This document shows positions 30,822 to 38,629 of a DNA stretch of 38,877 nt, one piece after another. Position 1 is the first letter of the stretch, and each line of letters starts with the position of its first letter. Below the pieces are notes generated by a model, which was not told the DNA's origin, searched no databases, and was given only the letters and a program-made list of their open reading frames with translations. The stretch is from Hyphomicrobiales bacterium (GTDB taxonomy: Bacteria > Pseudomonadota > Alphaproteobacteria > Rhizobiales > Rhizobiaceae): contig UCCS01000095.1 in the NCBI GenBank assembly GCA_900470965.1, positions 5,671 through 44,547 of the forward strand, read 5' to 3'. Position numbers and translations under genes: made by a program.

Positions 30822-32195
30822 ATGAATATCAATCGCTTCCCTCTGCGGGCCGGCTATGCCGCCCGTGCGTTCATGAATAACAGCCGTGTTGCGTCCATCG
30901 CCGAGCGCGTGGAATCTCTGAACGGGCTTGCCCCGGCTGAAGCCGGCCGCATCCTCTCGCGGATGCCGCAGGAATATGCCGTCAACATTCTCGACCGTCC
31001 GGAGCTGCGCAACGCACCGGCCATTCTGGCGCTGATGGACAGTGCGGATTCGGCCCGGCTGCTGCACGGCATGTCGAACGACCGCGTCGCCGACGTCCTG
31101 CTGGAACTCGACATCGATGACCGCGTACGCCTGTTCTCCAGCCTGGAAGAACCCGTCCGCGTCGCCATCCAGCATCTGATGGGCTATCCGCCGCGCACGG
31201 CCGGCAGCATCATGACGACGGAATTCGTCAGCGTGCCCGATGACTGGACGATCGCCCAGACATTGGACCATGTCCGGCAGGTCGAACGCTCGCGCGAAAC
31301 CGTCTATGCGATCTATGTGCTGGATCATAATTCCGGCGTGCTGCTGCATGTCGTCACGCTGCGCCGCCTGATCACCGGCGAGCCCGATGCCTCGATCCTG
31401 TCTGTTGCCCAGAAGGGCACGCCGGTTTCGGCCAATGCGCTGATGAAGCAGGAAGATGTCGCGCGGCTGATCCGCAAGCATGACCTCCTGGCACTGCCCG
31501 TCGTCGACGATCACGGCATGGTGCTCGGCATCGTCACGGTCGATGACGTGATCGACACGATGATAGCTGATACGACCGAAGCCGCGCAGAAATTCGGCGG
31601 TATGGAAGCGCTCGGCAAGCCCTATATGAAGATCAGCTTCGGCGGCATGATCCGCAAGCGTGCGGGCTGGCTCTGCGCCCTCTTCCTCGGCGAAATGCTG
31701 ACGGCAAGCGCCATGCAGCATTTCGAAGGCGAGCTGGAAAAGGCCGTCGTGCTGACGCTCTTCATTCCGCTGATCATGAGCTCCGGCGGTAATTCCGGTT
31801 CGCAGGCAACCTCGCTCATCATCCGGGCGCTTGCCGTCGGCGAGTTGAAGCTGACGGACTGGTGGCGAGTGCTGCTGCGCGAACTGCCGACAGGCATCGT
31901 GCTCGGCGCCATTCTCGGGCTTGTCGGCCTGCTGCGCGTGATCTTCTGGCAGACTGCCGGGCTCTATGATTACGGCCCGCATTGGCAGCTGGTCGGCCTG
32001 ACGGTCTTTGCCGCATTGGTCGGTATCGTCACCTTCGGCTCCATATCGGGTTCGATGCTGCCGTTCATCTTGCAGAAGCTGCGGCTCGATCCGGCAACGG
32101 CATCGGCTCCGTTCGTCGCCACGCTGGTCGATGTGACCGGGCTCGTCATCTATTTCTCAGTGGCGCTGCTGATCCTCAGCGGGACGCTGCTGTAG
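30822..32195 (+). CDS. mgtE: Magnesium transporter MgtE
   Basis: 457 aa, Mg2+ channel of the inner membrane. Order: N-terminal superhelical domain (MPQEYAVNILDR, LLELDIDDRVRLFSSL), two CBS domains (TAGSIMTTEFVSVPDDWT; LPVVDDHGMVLGIVTVDDVIDTM), then five transmembrane helices with IPLIMSSGGNSGSQATSLIIRALA, the conserved pore segment. The cytoplasmic N and CBS domains gate the channel by Mg2+ sensing. Start chosen at ATG 30822; the frame is closed shortly upstream. Expression probably also controlled by the structured leader. Confidence 0.95.
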   Translation: MNINRFPLRAGYAARAFMNNSRVASIAERVESLNGLAPAEAGRILSRMPQEYAVNILDRPELRNAPAILALMDSADSARLLHGMSNDRVADVLLELDIDDRVRLFSSLEEPVRVAIQHLMGYPPRTAGSIMTTEFVSVPDDWTIAQTLDHVRQVERSRETVYAIYVLDHNSGVLLHVVTLRRLITGEPDASILSVAQKGTPVSANALMKQEDVARLIRKHDLLALPVVDDHGMVLGIVTVDDVIDTMIADTTEAAQKFGGMEALGKPYMKISFGGMIRKRAGWLCALFLGEMLTASAMQHFEGELEKAVVLTLFIPLIMSSGGNSGSQATSLIIRALAVGELKLTDWWRVLLRELPTGIVLGAILGLVGLLRVIFWQTAGLYDYGPHWQLVGLTVFAALVGIVTFGSISGSMLPFILQKLRLDPATASAPFVATLVDVTGLVIYFSVALLILSGTLL

Positions 32196-32206
32196 ATCCT
32201 GCTTCA

Positions 32207-32232
32207 GATTTCAGGCCGGTCGGCCTGAAATC
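32207..32232 (+). terminator. Hairpin after mgtE
   Basis: Perfect 11-bp stem GATTTCAGGCC (32207-32217) / GGCCTGAAATC (32222-32232) with GGTC loop, 12 nt after the mgtE stop. No T-tract follows, so termination may be Rho-assisted, or the hairpin may protect the mRNA 3' end. Confidence 0.6.
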
Positions 32233-32258
32233 ATCCGCATCCAGAGCTTTGTTCTGAT

Positions 32259-32510
32259 GCAATTCCGGACGAGGCCCTCAGTGCCTGCATAGGATGCATA
32301 AGATGCATAGGCAGTTTTCCACTGCTCTATAGGAAATGTCAGATACACACCTGTCATGTCACCATCTGACATTTCCCACACGGCGTATGGAAAATCCTAT
32401 GCAAGTTATGCATCCTATGCACCCTACCAATGATCTGGCTGGCTCTGCGCAAGAACAGCTCCATCCCATCACCTCAACGCAAAATCGCTGCACATTTTTG
32501 TTGGAATGGC
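32259..32510. repeat. Rhizobial intergenic repeat, interrupted copy
   Basis: Left part GCAATTCCGGACG at 32259-32271; right part CGCAAAATCGCTGCAC...TTGGAATGGC at 32478-32510. Together they reproduce the element seen intact at 6997-7040 (GCAATTCCGGACGCAAAACCGCTGCAC...). The two parts are separated by ~205 nt of unrelated palindromic sequence, flanked by ACG on both sides (32269-32271 and 32477-32479). Confidence 0.6.
32286..32421. repeat. 136-nt nested palindromic element
   Basis: Outer arms 32286-32311 and 32396-32421 are 26-nt inverted repeats with two mismatches; each arm consists of three 9-nt units TGCATARGA. Further in, TTTTCCA (32315-32321) pairs with TGGAAAA (32388-32394), and GGAAATGTCAGAT (32332-32344) pairs with ATCTGACATTTCC (32364-32376). 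The 19-nt loop is unpaired. No coding capacity. Looks like a small non-autonomous mobile or palindromic repeat. Confidence 0.85.
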
Positions 32511-32511
32511 T

Positions 32512-33324
32512 CTAACGTTCGACGAAGGGGAGGCAGAGTGGTGTCCCATCAACGGGATGGGATATCACGACGGCGTCGATGCCGAAGACTGCGCGAATGA
32601 GCTCCGGCTTCAGAAGATCGGCAGGGCTGCCTGCCGCGTGAATGCCGCCATCGGCGACCGCGATGATGTGGTCGGCATATTGGGCGGCATGATTGAGATC
32701 GTGGACGACCATGACGATGGTGCGTCCACTCTTCTCGTTCAATTCCTTCAACAGTTCCAGAACTTCCAGCTGATGGGCGATGTCGAGATAGGTCGTCGGC
32801 TCGTCCAGCAGCAGGATCGGCGTTTCCTGCGCCAGCGCCATGGCGATCCAGGCGCGCTGGCGCTGGCCGCCGGAGAGGCGGTCGAGCGGGCGCTCGGCGA
32901 GACCGGTCAGGCCGGTCGCGGCCAGCGATGCCTCGACGATCTGCTCGTCACGGCGCGTCGTGCGCGACAACATGCCCTTGTGCGGATGGCGGCCGAAGCG
33001 GCAGAGCTGGCGCACTGTGAGACCATCGGGTGAAACAGGGCTTTGCGGCAGGAGCGCCAGCGTCTGCGCAATCGTCTTGCCGGGCATGGCGGCGATCGCC
33101 TTGCCGTCCAGCGTCACGGTGCCGCCGAGCGGCTGGATGATGCGGCCGAGCGCGCGCAGCAGCGTCGATTTACCGGAGCCGTTGGCGCCGATCAGGGCGG
33201 TGATCTTGCCGTCGGGGATCGTGACATCGACATGATCGAGAACCTTGATCGCGGCATAACCGAGCGTCAGGTCCTGCGCGGACAGGCGCGAATGGGCGGC
33301 ATCAATCATACCTGCATCAGTCAT
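32512..33324 (-). CDS. Iron-siderophore ABC importer, ATP-binding protein (FecE/FhuC-like)
   Basis: 270 aa. Walker A GANGSGKSTLL, Q-loop LLPQSPVSPDG, ABC signature LSGGQRQRAWIA, Walker B PILLLDEPTTYLD and H-loop MVVHDLNHA are all intact; the QRQRAWIAMALAQ and DLNHAAQYAD segments are those of iron-siderophore importers. Energises uptake through the two permeases encoded just upstream; start overlaps the preceding permease stop by 4 nt (ATGA). Its stop codon lies at the edge of the rhizobial repeat. Confidence 0.93.
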   Translation of the reverse strand: MTDAGMIDAAHSRLSAQDLTLGYAAIKVLDHVDVTIPDGKITALIGANGSGKSTLLRALGRIIQPLGGTVTLDGKAIAAMPGKTIAQTLALLPQSPVSPDGLTVRQLCRFGRHPHKGMLSRTTRRDEQIVEASLAATGLTGLAERPLDRLSGGQRQRAWIAMALAQETPILLLDEPTTYLDIAHQLEVLELLKELNEKSGRTIVMVVHDLNHAAQYADHIIAVADGGIHAAGSPADLLKPELIRAVFGIDAVVISHPVDGTPLCLPFVER

Positions 33325-34325
33325 GGGCGGCCTGCCTCCTTGATCAGCAGGAAAATGAGATAGGGACCGCCGATCACGGCAGCGACGATGCCGGCCGGGA
33401 TCTCGTTCGGCAGGGCAACTAGCCGGCCGATCAGGTCAGCAGCGGAAAGCGTCAGGGCGCCGATCAGGGCGCTTACTGGCACCATGTGGCGGGCGCGCGG
33501 GCCGGCGAGCAGCCGGGCGGCATGCGGTGACAACAGGCCGAGGAAGCCCATGCTGCCGACGGCGGCGACGCTGCCGGCGCAGAGCAGCACCGAGACGACG
33601 ATGAGGCCGCCGCGCAGGAGACCGGGCGAGATACCCAGGCTCGTCAACGTATCGTCGCCGAAACCGCCGGCATCAAGCCGGATGGTGGCGATCAGCACGA
33701 AAGGCAGACAGGCGAGAAGCCAGAGCGAGAGAGCGACCACATCGGTCATCGTCGAGCCATAGACGCTGCCGGCAAGCCAGACCATCGACTGGTCAGCGCG
33801 GGTCGGGACGAGCACCATGACATATTGCATCAACGCCTGGGCCAGCATGCCGAGGGCGACGCCGACGAGCGCCAATGCCGCTATGCCGCCACCGAAGCTG
33901 CGGCCGATCGCAAGCAGCACCAAAGCGCCGGCAACCGCGCCAGCGATGACACCTGATGGAATGGCCCAGACGGCCCAGGCCGGCGGGGTGAAGAGACCGG
34001 CGAGGAAGGCGCCGAGGCCGGCCCATTTGGTGATGCCGACCACATCGGGCGAGGCCAGCGGATTGCGCAGCGCACCTTGCAGGAAGGTGCCGGCAATGCC
34101 GAGCGAGGCCCCGGCGAGGATGGAAACGATGACGCGCGGGGCGCGGTACTGCATGACGATGAAGGCGCTCTTGCCGCCGGCGATACCATCCAGCACCTGG
34201 GCGACCGACAGGGTCACGGCGCCGATCGTCATGCCGAGCACGGCAATGATGAGGATGAGAACAGCGACGACGAGGCAGACGCTTGCCGCACGCAGGCTCT
34301 TCGATGGCAAGGCCGCACTGGTCAT
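33321..34325 (-). CDS. Iron-siderophore ABC importer, permease 2 (FecD/FhuG-like)
   Basis: 334 aa FecCD-family permease with about nine to ten helices. Typical segments: YRAPRVIVSILAGASLGIAGTFLQGALRNPLASPDVVGI, GMLAQALMQYVMVL and the coupling-helix region GFLGLLSPHAARLL. Forms the channel with the preceding permease. ATGA overlap with both neighbours implies tight translational coupling. Confidence 0.93.
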   Translation of the reverse strand: MTSAALPSKSLRAASVCLVVAVLILIIAVLGMTIGAVTLSVAQVLDGIAGGKSAFIVMQYRAPRVIVSILAGASLGIAGTFLQGALRNPLASPDVVGITKWAGLGAFLAGLFTPPAWAVWAIPSGVIAGAVAGALVLLAIGRSFGGGIAALALVGVALGMLAQALMQYVMVLVPTRADQSMVWLAGSVYGSTMTDVVALSLWLLACLPFVLIATIRLDAGGFGDDTLTSLGISPGLLRGGLIVVSVLLCAGSVAAVGSMGFLGLLSPHAARLLAGPRARHMVPVSALIGALTLSAADLIGRLVALPNEIPAGIVAAVIGGPYLIFLLIKEAGRP

Positions 34326-35335
34326 TTTGCCCTCTGCCGCCAGAGGATGGCAACGAAAGCCGGTGCGCCGATCAGCGCCGTCACGATGCCGACAGGGGTT
34401 TCGGCCGGAAAAGCGGCGACGCGGCCCACGAGATCGGCGGCAGTCAGGAGCAACGGGCCGGCGATGGCGCTCAGCACAATCACTGTCAGCTGGTCGTTGC
34501 CGGCGAGACGCCGCACGATATGTGGCACCAGCAGGCCGATGAAGCCAATCGGGCCGCTGACGGCGACGGCGGAGCCGGCGAGAATGACGATCAGCATTGC
34601 AGCAAGGCCGCCGACACGCCGGGCATTCTGGCCAAGCGAAACACCGGTGGTCTCATCGAGCGCCAGCACCCCGAAATGACGACCGGCGATGAGGGCGATC
34701 CCCCCGCCGAGAAGCGTGAAGGGCAGTATGATCCAGACCTTGCTCCATTGCGCGCCATTGATGGAGCCGGCAAGCCAATAGACGATATCCTGACCGGCAT
34801 TGTTGGCAATGAGGATCGCCTGCACGAGGGCGGCAAGCACGAGCTGGATGGAGATGCCAGCAAGGGCCAGCTTCATCTCGTTCATGGCGCCCGATACCGA
34901 CAGTGCCCACATGGCGAGACCTACGGCAGCCGCGCCAATGAAGGCCGGCCAGACCGTGCCGCCGGCACTCAGGCCGGGCATGGCGATGAGAGAGATGACG
35001 ATGACCAGTGAGGCCCCGGCATTGATGCCGAAGGTCTGTGGCGAAGCGAGCGAATTGCGGGTCAGCGTCTGGATCAGCACGCCTGCAATGGCGAGATTGG
35101 CGCCGACCAGCATGGCGAGCATTGCCCGCGGCAGGCGCACATCCCAGACCAGCGCGCTATCCGGCGAGCCGTCGGGTGCAAACAGCAGATGAAGCGCGCG
35201 GGCGACCGGCAACTCGGAGACGCCGAAGGAAATGCCGGCGAGAATAACCATGGCGAGCGCCAGCAACAGGCAGAATGCCAGCAGCACGGGGCTGCCGGTT
35301 TCATGCCGCATGGCTGCGCCGCCTTTTGTCGTCAT
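34322..35335 (-). CDS. Iron-siderophore ABC importer, permease 1 (FecC/FhuB-like)
   Basis: 337 aa from ATG 35335, six nt after the binding-protein stop; an internal ATG at 35311 with AAAGG upstream is an alternative (329 aa). FecCD-family motifs: DVRLPRAMLAMLVGANLAIAGVLIQTLTRNSLASPQTFGINAG (shortened) and GPIGFIGLLVPHIVRRL. Around nine to ten helices. Heterodimer partner of the next permease. Confidence 0.92.
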   Translation of the reverse strand: MTTKGGAAMRHETGSPVLLAFCLLLALAMVILAGISFGVSELPVARALHLLFAPDGSPDSALVWDVRLPRAMLAMLVGANLAIAGVLIQTLTRNSLASPQTFGINAGASLVIVISLIAMPGLSAGGTVWPAFIGAAAVGLAMWALSVSGAMNEMKLALAGISIQLVLAALVQAILIANNAGQDIVYWLAGSINGAQWSKVWIILPFTLLGGGIALIAGRHFGVLALDETTGVSLGQNARRVGGLAAMLIVILAGSAVAVSGPIGFIGLLVPHIVRRLAGNDQLTVIVLSAIAGPLLLTAADLVGRVAAFPAETPVGIVTALIGAPAFVAILWRQRAK

Positions 35336-35341
35336 TGGCGC

Positions 35342-36289
35342 TTATCCGGCCTGATAGACCTTGGCGAGGATTTCGCGAGCGATCATCTCTGCCGTCGTCA
35401 ACCCGCGGAAACGGGAAAACTGGTTGCGGTCGACCTGAAAGACCATGCCGGTTTTCACCGCCGCAATGTTGTTGAAGGCGGTGTTGCTCTTCCACTGGTC
35501 GAACACGGTGGCGCCGGCGTCGGTCGCGACCAAAAATACGTCCGGATTGACGGCGACGAGACGCTCGATCCCTGCCCCGCTTTCCACGGCATCGCTGGAA
35601 TCGATCGCCGGCGTCAAGCCCATGGCCTTGAAGACGGAACCGGTGAAGGAGGAGGAGCTATGCAGGCTCATGGAATCGGGATTGGCGACGGCGAGCAGGA
35701 AGCGGCGCTTTTCGCCGGCCGGGATCTTTGCGACCAGTCCGGCGATGACGGCCTCATGGGCGGCGAGCGCCTGTTCACCCTTCGCCTTTTCACCCAGGGC
35801 ATCGGCGATGGTTATGACCGAAGATTTGATAGTGTCGTAGCTGCCTTCCCAGCTGTTCAGCACGATGGTCGGCGCAATGGCACTCAATTGTTCGTAGATC
35901 GCCGAATGGCGGAGTTCATCGGCAATGATGAGATCGGGCGTCAGGGCGGCGACGAGCTCGAGATTGGGCTCCAGCCGCGTGCCGACCGAGCTGTAGTCGA
36001 TCTTCTTGCCGAGAAGCTGTTCGATACGCTTCGGCTGGTTGTCGTCGGTAATGCCAACCGGCACGACATCGACCGCATTCAGCGCCTGCACGAAGGAGAA
36101 TTCGAGGGCGACGACACGCTGCGGCTTGCCGGAGATTTCGGTAGTGCCGAGCTCGTGTTTGATCGTGCGCTTGTCATCATCGGCAAAGGCAAGGCTCGGT
36201 ACGGCAGCAACCGCACCAGCCGAGAGCAACAGGCCGAACTGGCGGCGCGACAGCGGAATATCAAAAACGCTCACGGCAAATGTCCTCAT
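35342..36289 (-). CDS. Iron-siderophore ABC importer, periplasmic binding protein with Tat signal
   Basis: 315 aa from ATG 36289; a GTG at 36313 would add 8 residues, neither has a strong ribosome binding site. Twin-arginine signal SRRQFGLLL (Arg15-Arg16), cleavage after AFA36. Mature protein is a class III (FecB/FhuD/BtuF) binding protein: KHELGTTEISGKPQRVVALEFSFVQALNAVDVVPVGI (shortened), LTPDLIIADE, and the helical backbone between two lobes. Captures a ferric siderophore or similar chelate and hands it to the permeases. First gene of the four-gene operon. Confidence 0.92.
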   Translation of the reverse strand: MRTFAVSVFDIPLSRRQFGLLLSAGAVAAVPSLAFADDDKRTIKHELGTTEISGKPQRVVALEFSFVQALNAVDVVPVGITDDNQPKRIEQLLGKKIDYSSVGTRLEPNLELVAALTPDLIIADELRHSAIYEQLSAIAPTIVLNSWEGSYDTIKSSVITIADALGEKAKGEQALAAHEAVIAGLVAKIPAGEKRRFLLAVANPDSMSLHSSSSFTGSVFKAMGLTPAIDSSDAVESGAGIERLVAVNPDVFLVATDAGATVFDQWKSNTAFNNIAAVKTGMVFQVDRNQFSRFRGLTTAEMIAREILAKVYQAG

Positions 36290-36344
36290 ACTGAAATGAT
36301 CACCGGCCCTCACACCGGATGAGACACCCGCTACAGAAGTGAAG

Positions 36345-36367
36345 TGAATTTTTCAAGTAAAGTTTAC
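36345..36367. promoter_or_regulatory. AT-rich palindromes upstream of the iron transport operon
   Basis: TGAATTTTTCA (36345-36355) and GTAAAGTTTAC (36357-36367) stand side by side ~60-80 nt upstream of the binding-protein gene. Position fits an iron-dependent operator, but they do not match the TGA-N9-TCA pattern I recall for RirA. Confidence 0.35.
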
Positions 36368-36407
36368 AAAAACAATCACCTTATTGGGATGCCTTGTTGG
36401 GGGCGCG

Positions 36408-36881
36408 TCAGTTGCGCTCGGGCAGCTTCAGCGGTCCATGCGTCTTGATGCTGCGAATGGCGAAATTCGAGCGGATATCGGTGACATTCGGCAGGGTCAG
36501 CAGCGTCTCCGTCAATAGCCGCTCATAGGCCGAGAGGTCTTCGACCACGACTTCCGCCAGGAAATCGGCCGTGCCCGAGATCAGGAAACAGGAGACGATT
36601 TCGGGGATGGCGAGCAGTGCCGCCTGCTGGGCCTCGGAATTCTCCTTGCTGTGACGGGCAACCTTGAATTCGACGAAGACGGTGAGGCCGAGCCCGACCT
36701 CCTTGCGATCAATATCGGCTGTGTAGCGGCGGATGACGCCGAGCTTTTCGAGGTTGCGGATACGGCGCAGGCAGGGCGATGGCGAGAGGTTCACCTTCTC
36801 GGCGATCTCGACATTGGTGGCGCGCGCATCCTCCTGCAGGCATTTCAGGATGGCGATATCGAATTTATCAAGATTTGGCAT
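36408..36881 (-). CDS. Lrp/AsnC-family transcriptional regulator
   Basis: 157 aa from ATG 36881 (MPNLDKFDIAILK); the frame extends to 36929, with another ATG at 36896. N-terminal helix-turn-helix LDKFDIAILKCLQEDARATNVEIAEKVNLSPSPCLRRIRNLEKLGVI (outlined), C-terminal RAM/ligand domain with TADFLAEVVVEDLSAYE and LPNVTDIRSNFAIRSIK. Such regulators sense amino acids. Divergent from an EamA-type exporter gene, the probable target. Confidence 0.93.
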   Translation of the reverse strand: MPNLDKFDIAILKCLQEDARATNVEIAEKVNLSPSPCLRRIRNLEKLGVIRRYTADIDRKEVGLGLTVFVEFKVARHSKENSEAQQAALLAIPEIVSCFLISGTADFLAEVVVEDLSAYERLLTETLLTLPNVTDIRSNFAIRSIKTHGPLKLPERN

Positions 36882-36990
36882 GTTTGCGAAATCCATCGGC
36901 ATAAATTGGCAGATCATTGCGCATAGCACGTTTTTTGAGCCACAGATAGCAAGGACATGCCTCGGCCTCTGGCGCTAATCTTCCTGTCAA

Positions 36991-37005
36991 CCGGATGACA
37001 TCCGG
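36991..37005. promoter_or_regulatory. Perfect palindrome upstream of the EamA gene
   Basis: CCGGATGACATCCGG, 7-bp arms around a single A, between the Lrp and EamA genes and only 3 nt before the GGAGG of the transporter (37009-37013). Candidate operator or 5' hairpin. Confidence 0.5.
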
Positions 37006-37025
37006 ACGGAGGAAAGGACAGGACG

Positions 37026-37931
37026 ATGAGCACGATCGCATTTTCAAACGAGAAATCGCCTTCGCAAGGCTTGGGTTATGCCGCCGGCACCGTGACCGTG
37101 CTGATCTGGTCGACATGGTTTCTCGCGACCCGCCACAGCGCTGCAACGCCGCTCGGTTCGATCGATATCGGCCTCATCCGCTTCGGCATTCCGGCGCTCG
37201 TTCTCTCACCGGTCTGGCTACGCACCGGGCTCTTGCCAAAGGGCCTTCCGCTTCATCTGCTGGCAATCATGGTCGCCGGCTGCGGTGCGATCTTCTTCCT
37301 GGTGACTACGCTTGCCATTCACTCCACACCGGCGGCCTCGTCGGGTATCCTGCTCGGCGGCTCCATGCCGCTCGCCACCGCCTTGATCGGCGTTCTGCTG
37401 TTCGGCGAACGGCCGGATGCCACACGCATTGCCGGGCTGGTGGCGATCGTCGCCGGTGTGCTGATCCTGCTCGTGCGCAGCCTTGCCGATGCTTCCCTGC
37501 CCTGGACGAGCTTCGTGCTGCTGCCATCAGGCGCCGTTCTCTGGGCAAGCTATACGCATGCCTTCCGCCGCTCGGGTCTGACCGCCATCCAGGCCAGCGC
37601 GCTGATCGCCATCTGGTCCTTCCTGATCATGGCCGCCCTTGCGCTGGTCTTCGGCATCTCGCTGCCGCAGGCCCCACTTCCGGAAATCGGCCTGCAGGTT
37701 CTGAGCCAGGGCATTCTTTCCGGCCTCGTTGCCATGGTCGCCTACGGCACGGCGGTGCGCACCCTCGGCGGAACGCAGGCTGCGGCTTTCACCGCGCTGA
37801 CGCCGGTGCTTGCGACACTCGGCGGCGGCTTCCTGCTGGGCGAGCAGATGGGTCTTGCCGAAATCAGCGCGGCCGTGATCACTGGCATCGGTGTCGCGCT
37901 CTCGACCGGTATTGCCGCCAAGCGCCGCTGA
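37026..37931 (+). CDS. EamA/DMT-family exporter
   Basis: 301 aa with ten predicted helices in two EamA repeats (first from GTVTVLIWSTWFLATRHSA, second from LPSGAVLWASYTHAFRRSG). ATG 37026 with GGAGG at 37009-37013 and AGGACAGG. Drug/metabolite transporters of this type export amino acids or related metabolites; the divergent Lrp regulator supports an amino-acid or derivative as substrate. Followed by a strong terminator. Confidence 0.92.
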   Translation: MSTIAFSNEKSPSQGLGYAAGTVTVLIWSTWFLATRHSAATPLGSIDIGLIRFGIPALVLSPVWLRTGLLPKGLPLHLLAIMVAGCGAIFFLVTTLAIHSTPAASSGILLGGSMPLATALIGVLLFGERPDATRIAGLVAIVAGVLILLVRSLADASLPWTSFVLLPSGAVLWASYTHAFRRSGLTAIQASALIAIWSFLIMAALALVFGISLPQAPLPEIGLQVLSQGILSGLVAMVAYGTAVRTLGGTQAAAFTALTPVLATLGGGFLLGEQMGLAEISAAVITGIGVALSTGIAAKRR

Positions 37932-37946
37932 GCATCCACCAAAAAC

Positions 37947-37982
37947 AAAAGCCGCCGACAGCGATCCGCTGCGGCGGCTTTT
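37947..37982. terminator. Bidirectional rho-independent terminator
   Basis: AAAAGCCGCCG (37947-37957) / CGGCGGCTTTT (37972-37982), extended by CAGCG/CGCTG around an ATC loop with one bulged A. Separates convergent genes ending at 37931 and 38009; A-run and T-run allow use from both sides. Confidence 0.93.
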
Positions 37983-38008
37983 GCATGCCTATAATTCGGG
38001 CTTGTGGT

Positions 38009-38629
38009 TCAGGCTGTCGCCTGGATGACGACGACCCTGGCGCCGACTTCGACGCGGCTGTAGAGGTCGATCACATCGTGGTTCATCATGCGGATGCAGC
38101 CGCTCGACATGGCGAGGCCGATCGATTGCGGCTGGTTGGTGCCGTGGATGCGAAAATGCGTATCGTTGCCGCCGCGATAGAGATACATGGCGCGCGCGCC
38201 CAGCGGATTGTTCGGGCCGCCCGGCATGCCGCCGGCAAGCTTGCGATAGCGCTCCTCGCGGCGCTGCATGTTTTCCGTCGGCGTCCAGCTCGGCCATTCC
38301 GCCTTGCGGCCGACATAGGCATTGCCGGCAAAGGCCAGCCCTTCGCGACCGACACCGACGCCATAGCGCATCGCCCTGCCATCACCGAGGATATAGTAGG
38401 CGCGCCGCGCCGGCGTATCGACGACAACAGTGCCCGGCGCATAGCCGCCCTCATAGGTGACTTCGGTGCGGCGCAGCTCCGGCTTGATCTGATCGATCGG
38501 CACCTGCCTCAACGGAAATTTCTCATCCGGAAGTGCGGCATAATTCGTCTGGCTATTCAGAGTGGTCGAAGAGCAACCGGCGACAAATAGGGGCAGAGCG
38601 ATCAGAAAGCCCCGGCGCGAGATCGTCAT
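38009..38629 (-). CDS. L,D-transpeptidase (YkuD/ErfK family) lipoprotein
   Basis: 206 aa; ATG 38629. Signal with SRRGFL twin-arginine-like start and lipobox VAGC (Cys19), so probably a Tat- or Sec-exported lipoprotein. YkuD domain from about residue 60: YYILGDGRAMRYGVGVGREG, then the active site IHGTNQPQSIGLAMSSGCIRM with His162, Cys178 and Arg180. Forms 3-3 peptidoglycan cross-links or anchors proteins to the wall, prominent in polar-growing Rhizobiales. Confidence 0.94.
   Translation of the reverse strand: MTISRRGFLIALPLFVAGCSSTTLNSQTNYAALPDEKFPLRQVPIDQIKPELRRTEVTYEGGYAPGTVVVDTPARRAYYILGDGRAMRYGVGVGREGLAFAGNAYVGRKAEWPSWTPTENMQRREERYRKLAGGMPGGPNNPLGARAMYLYRGGNDTHFRIHGTNQPQSIGLAMSSGCIRMMNHDVIDLYSRVEVGARVVVIQATA

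Noticed and set aside
36314..36407. RirA box (TGA-N9-TCA) before the iron transport operon
   Set aside because: Closest arrangements have spacers of 5 or 10 nt, so I list only the palindromes, not a named operator.
36995..38590. 531-aa plus-strand frame over the EamA and transpeptidase genes
   Set aside because: Off-frame over a clear EamA protein and antisense to a YkuD protein with complete active site; Arg/His/Ala-rich as usual for GC-rich shadow frames.
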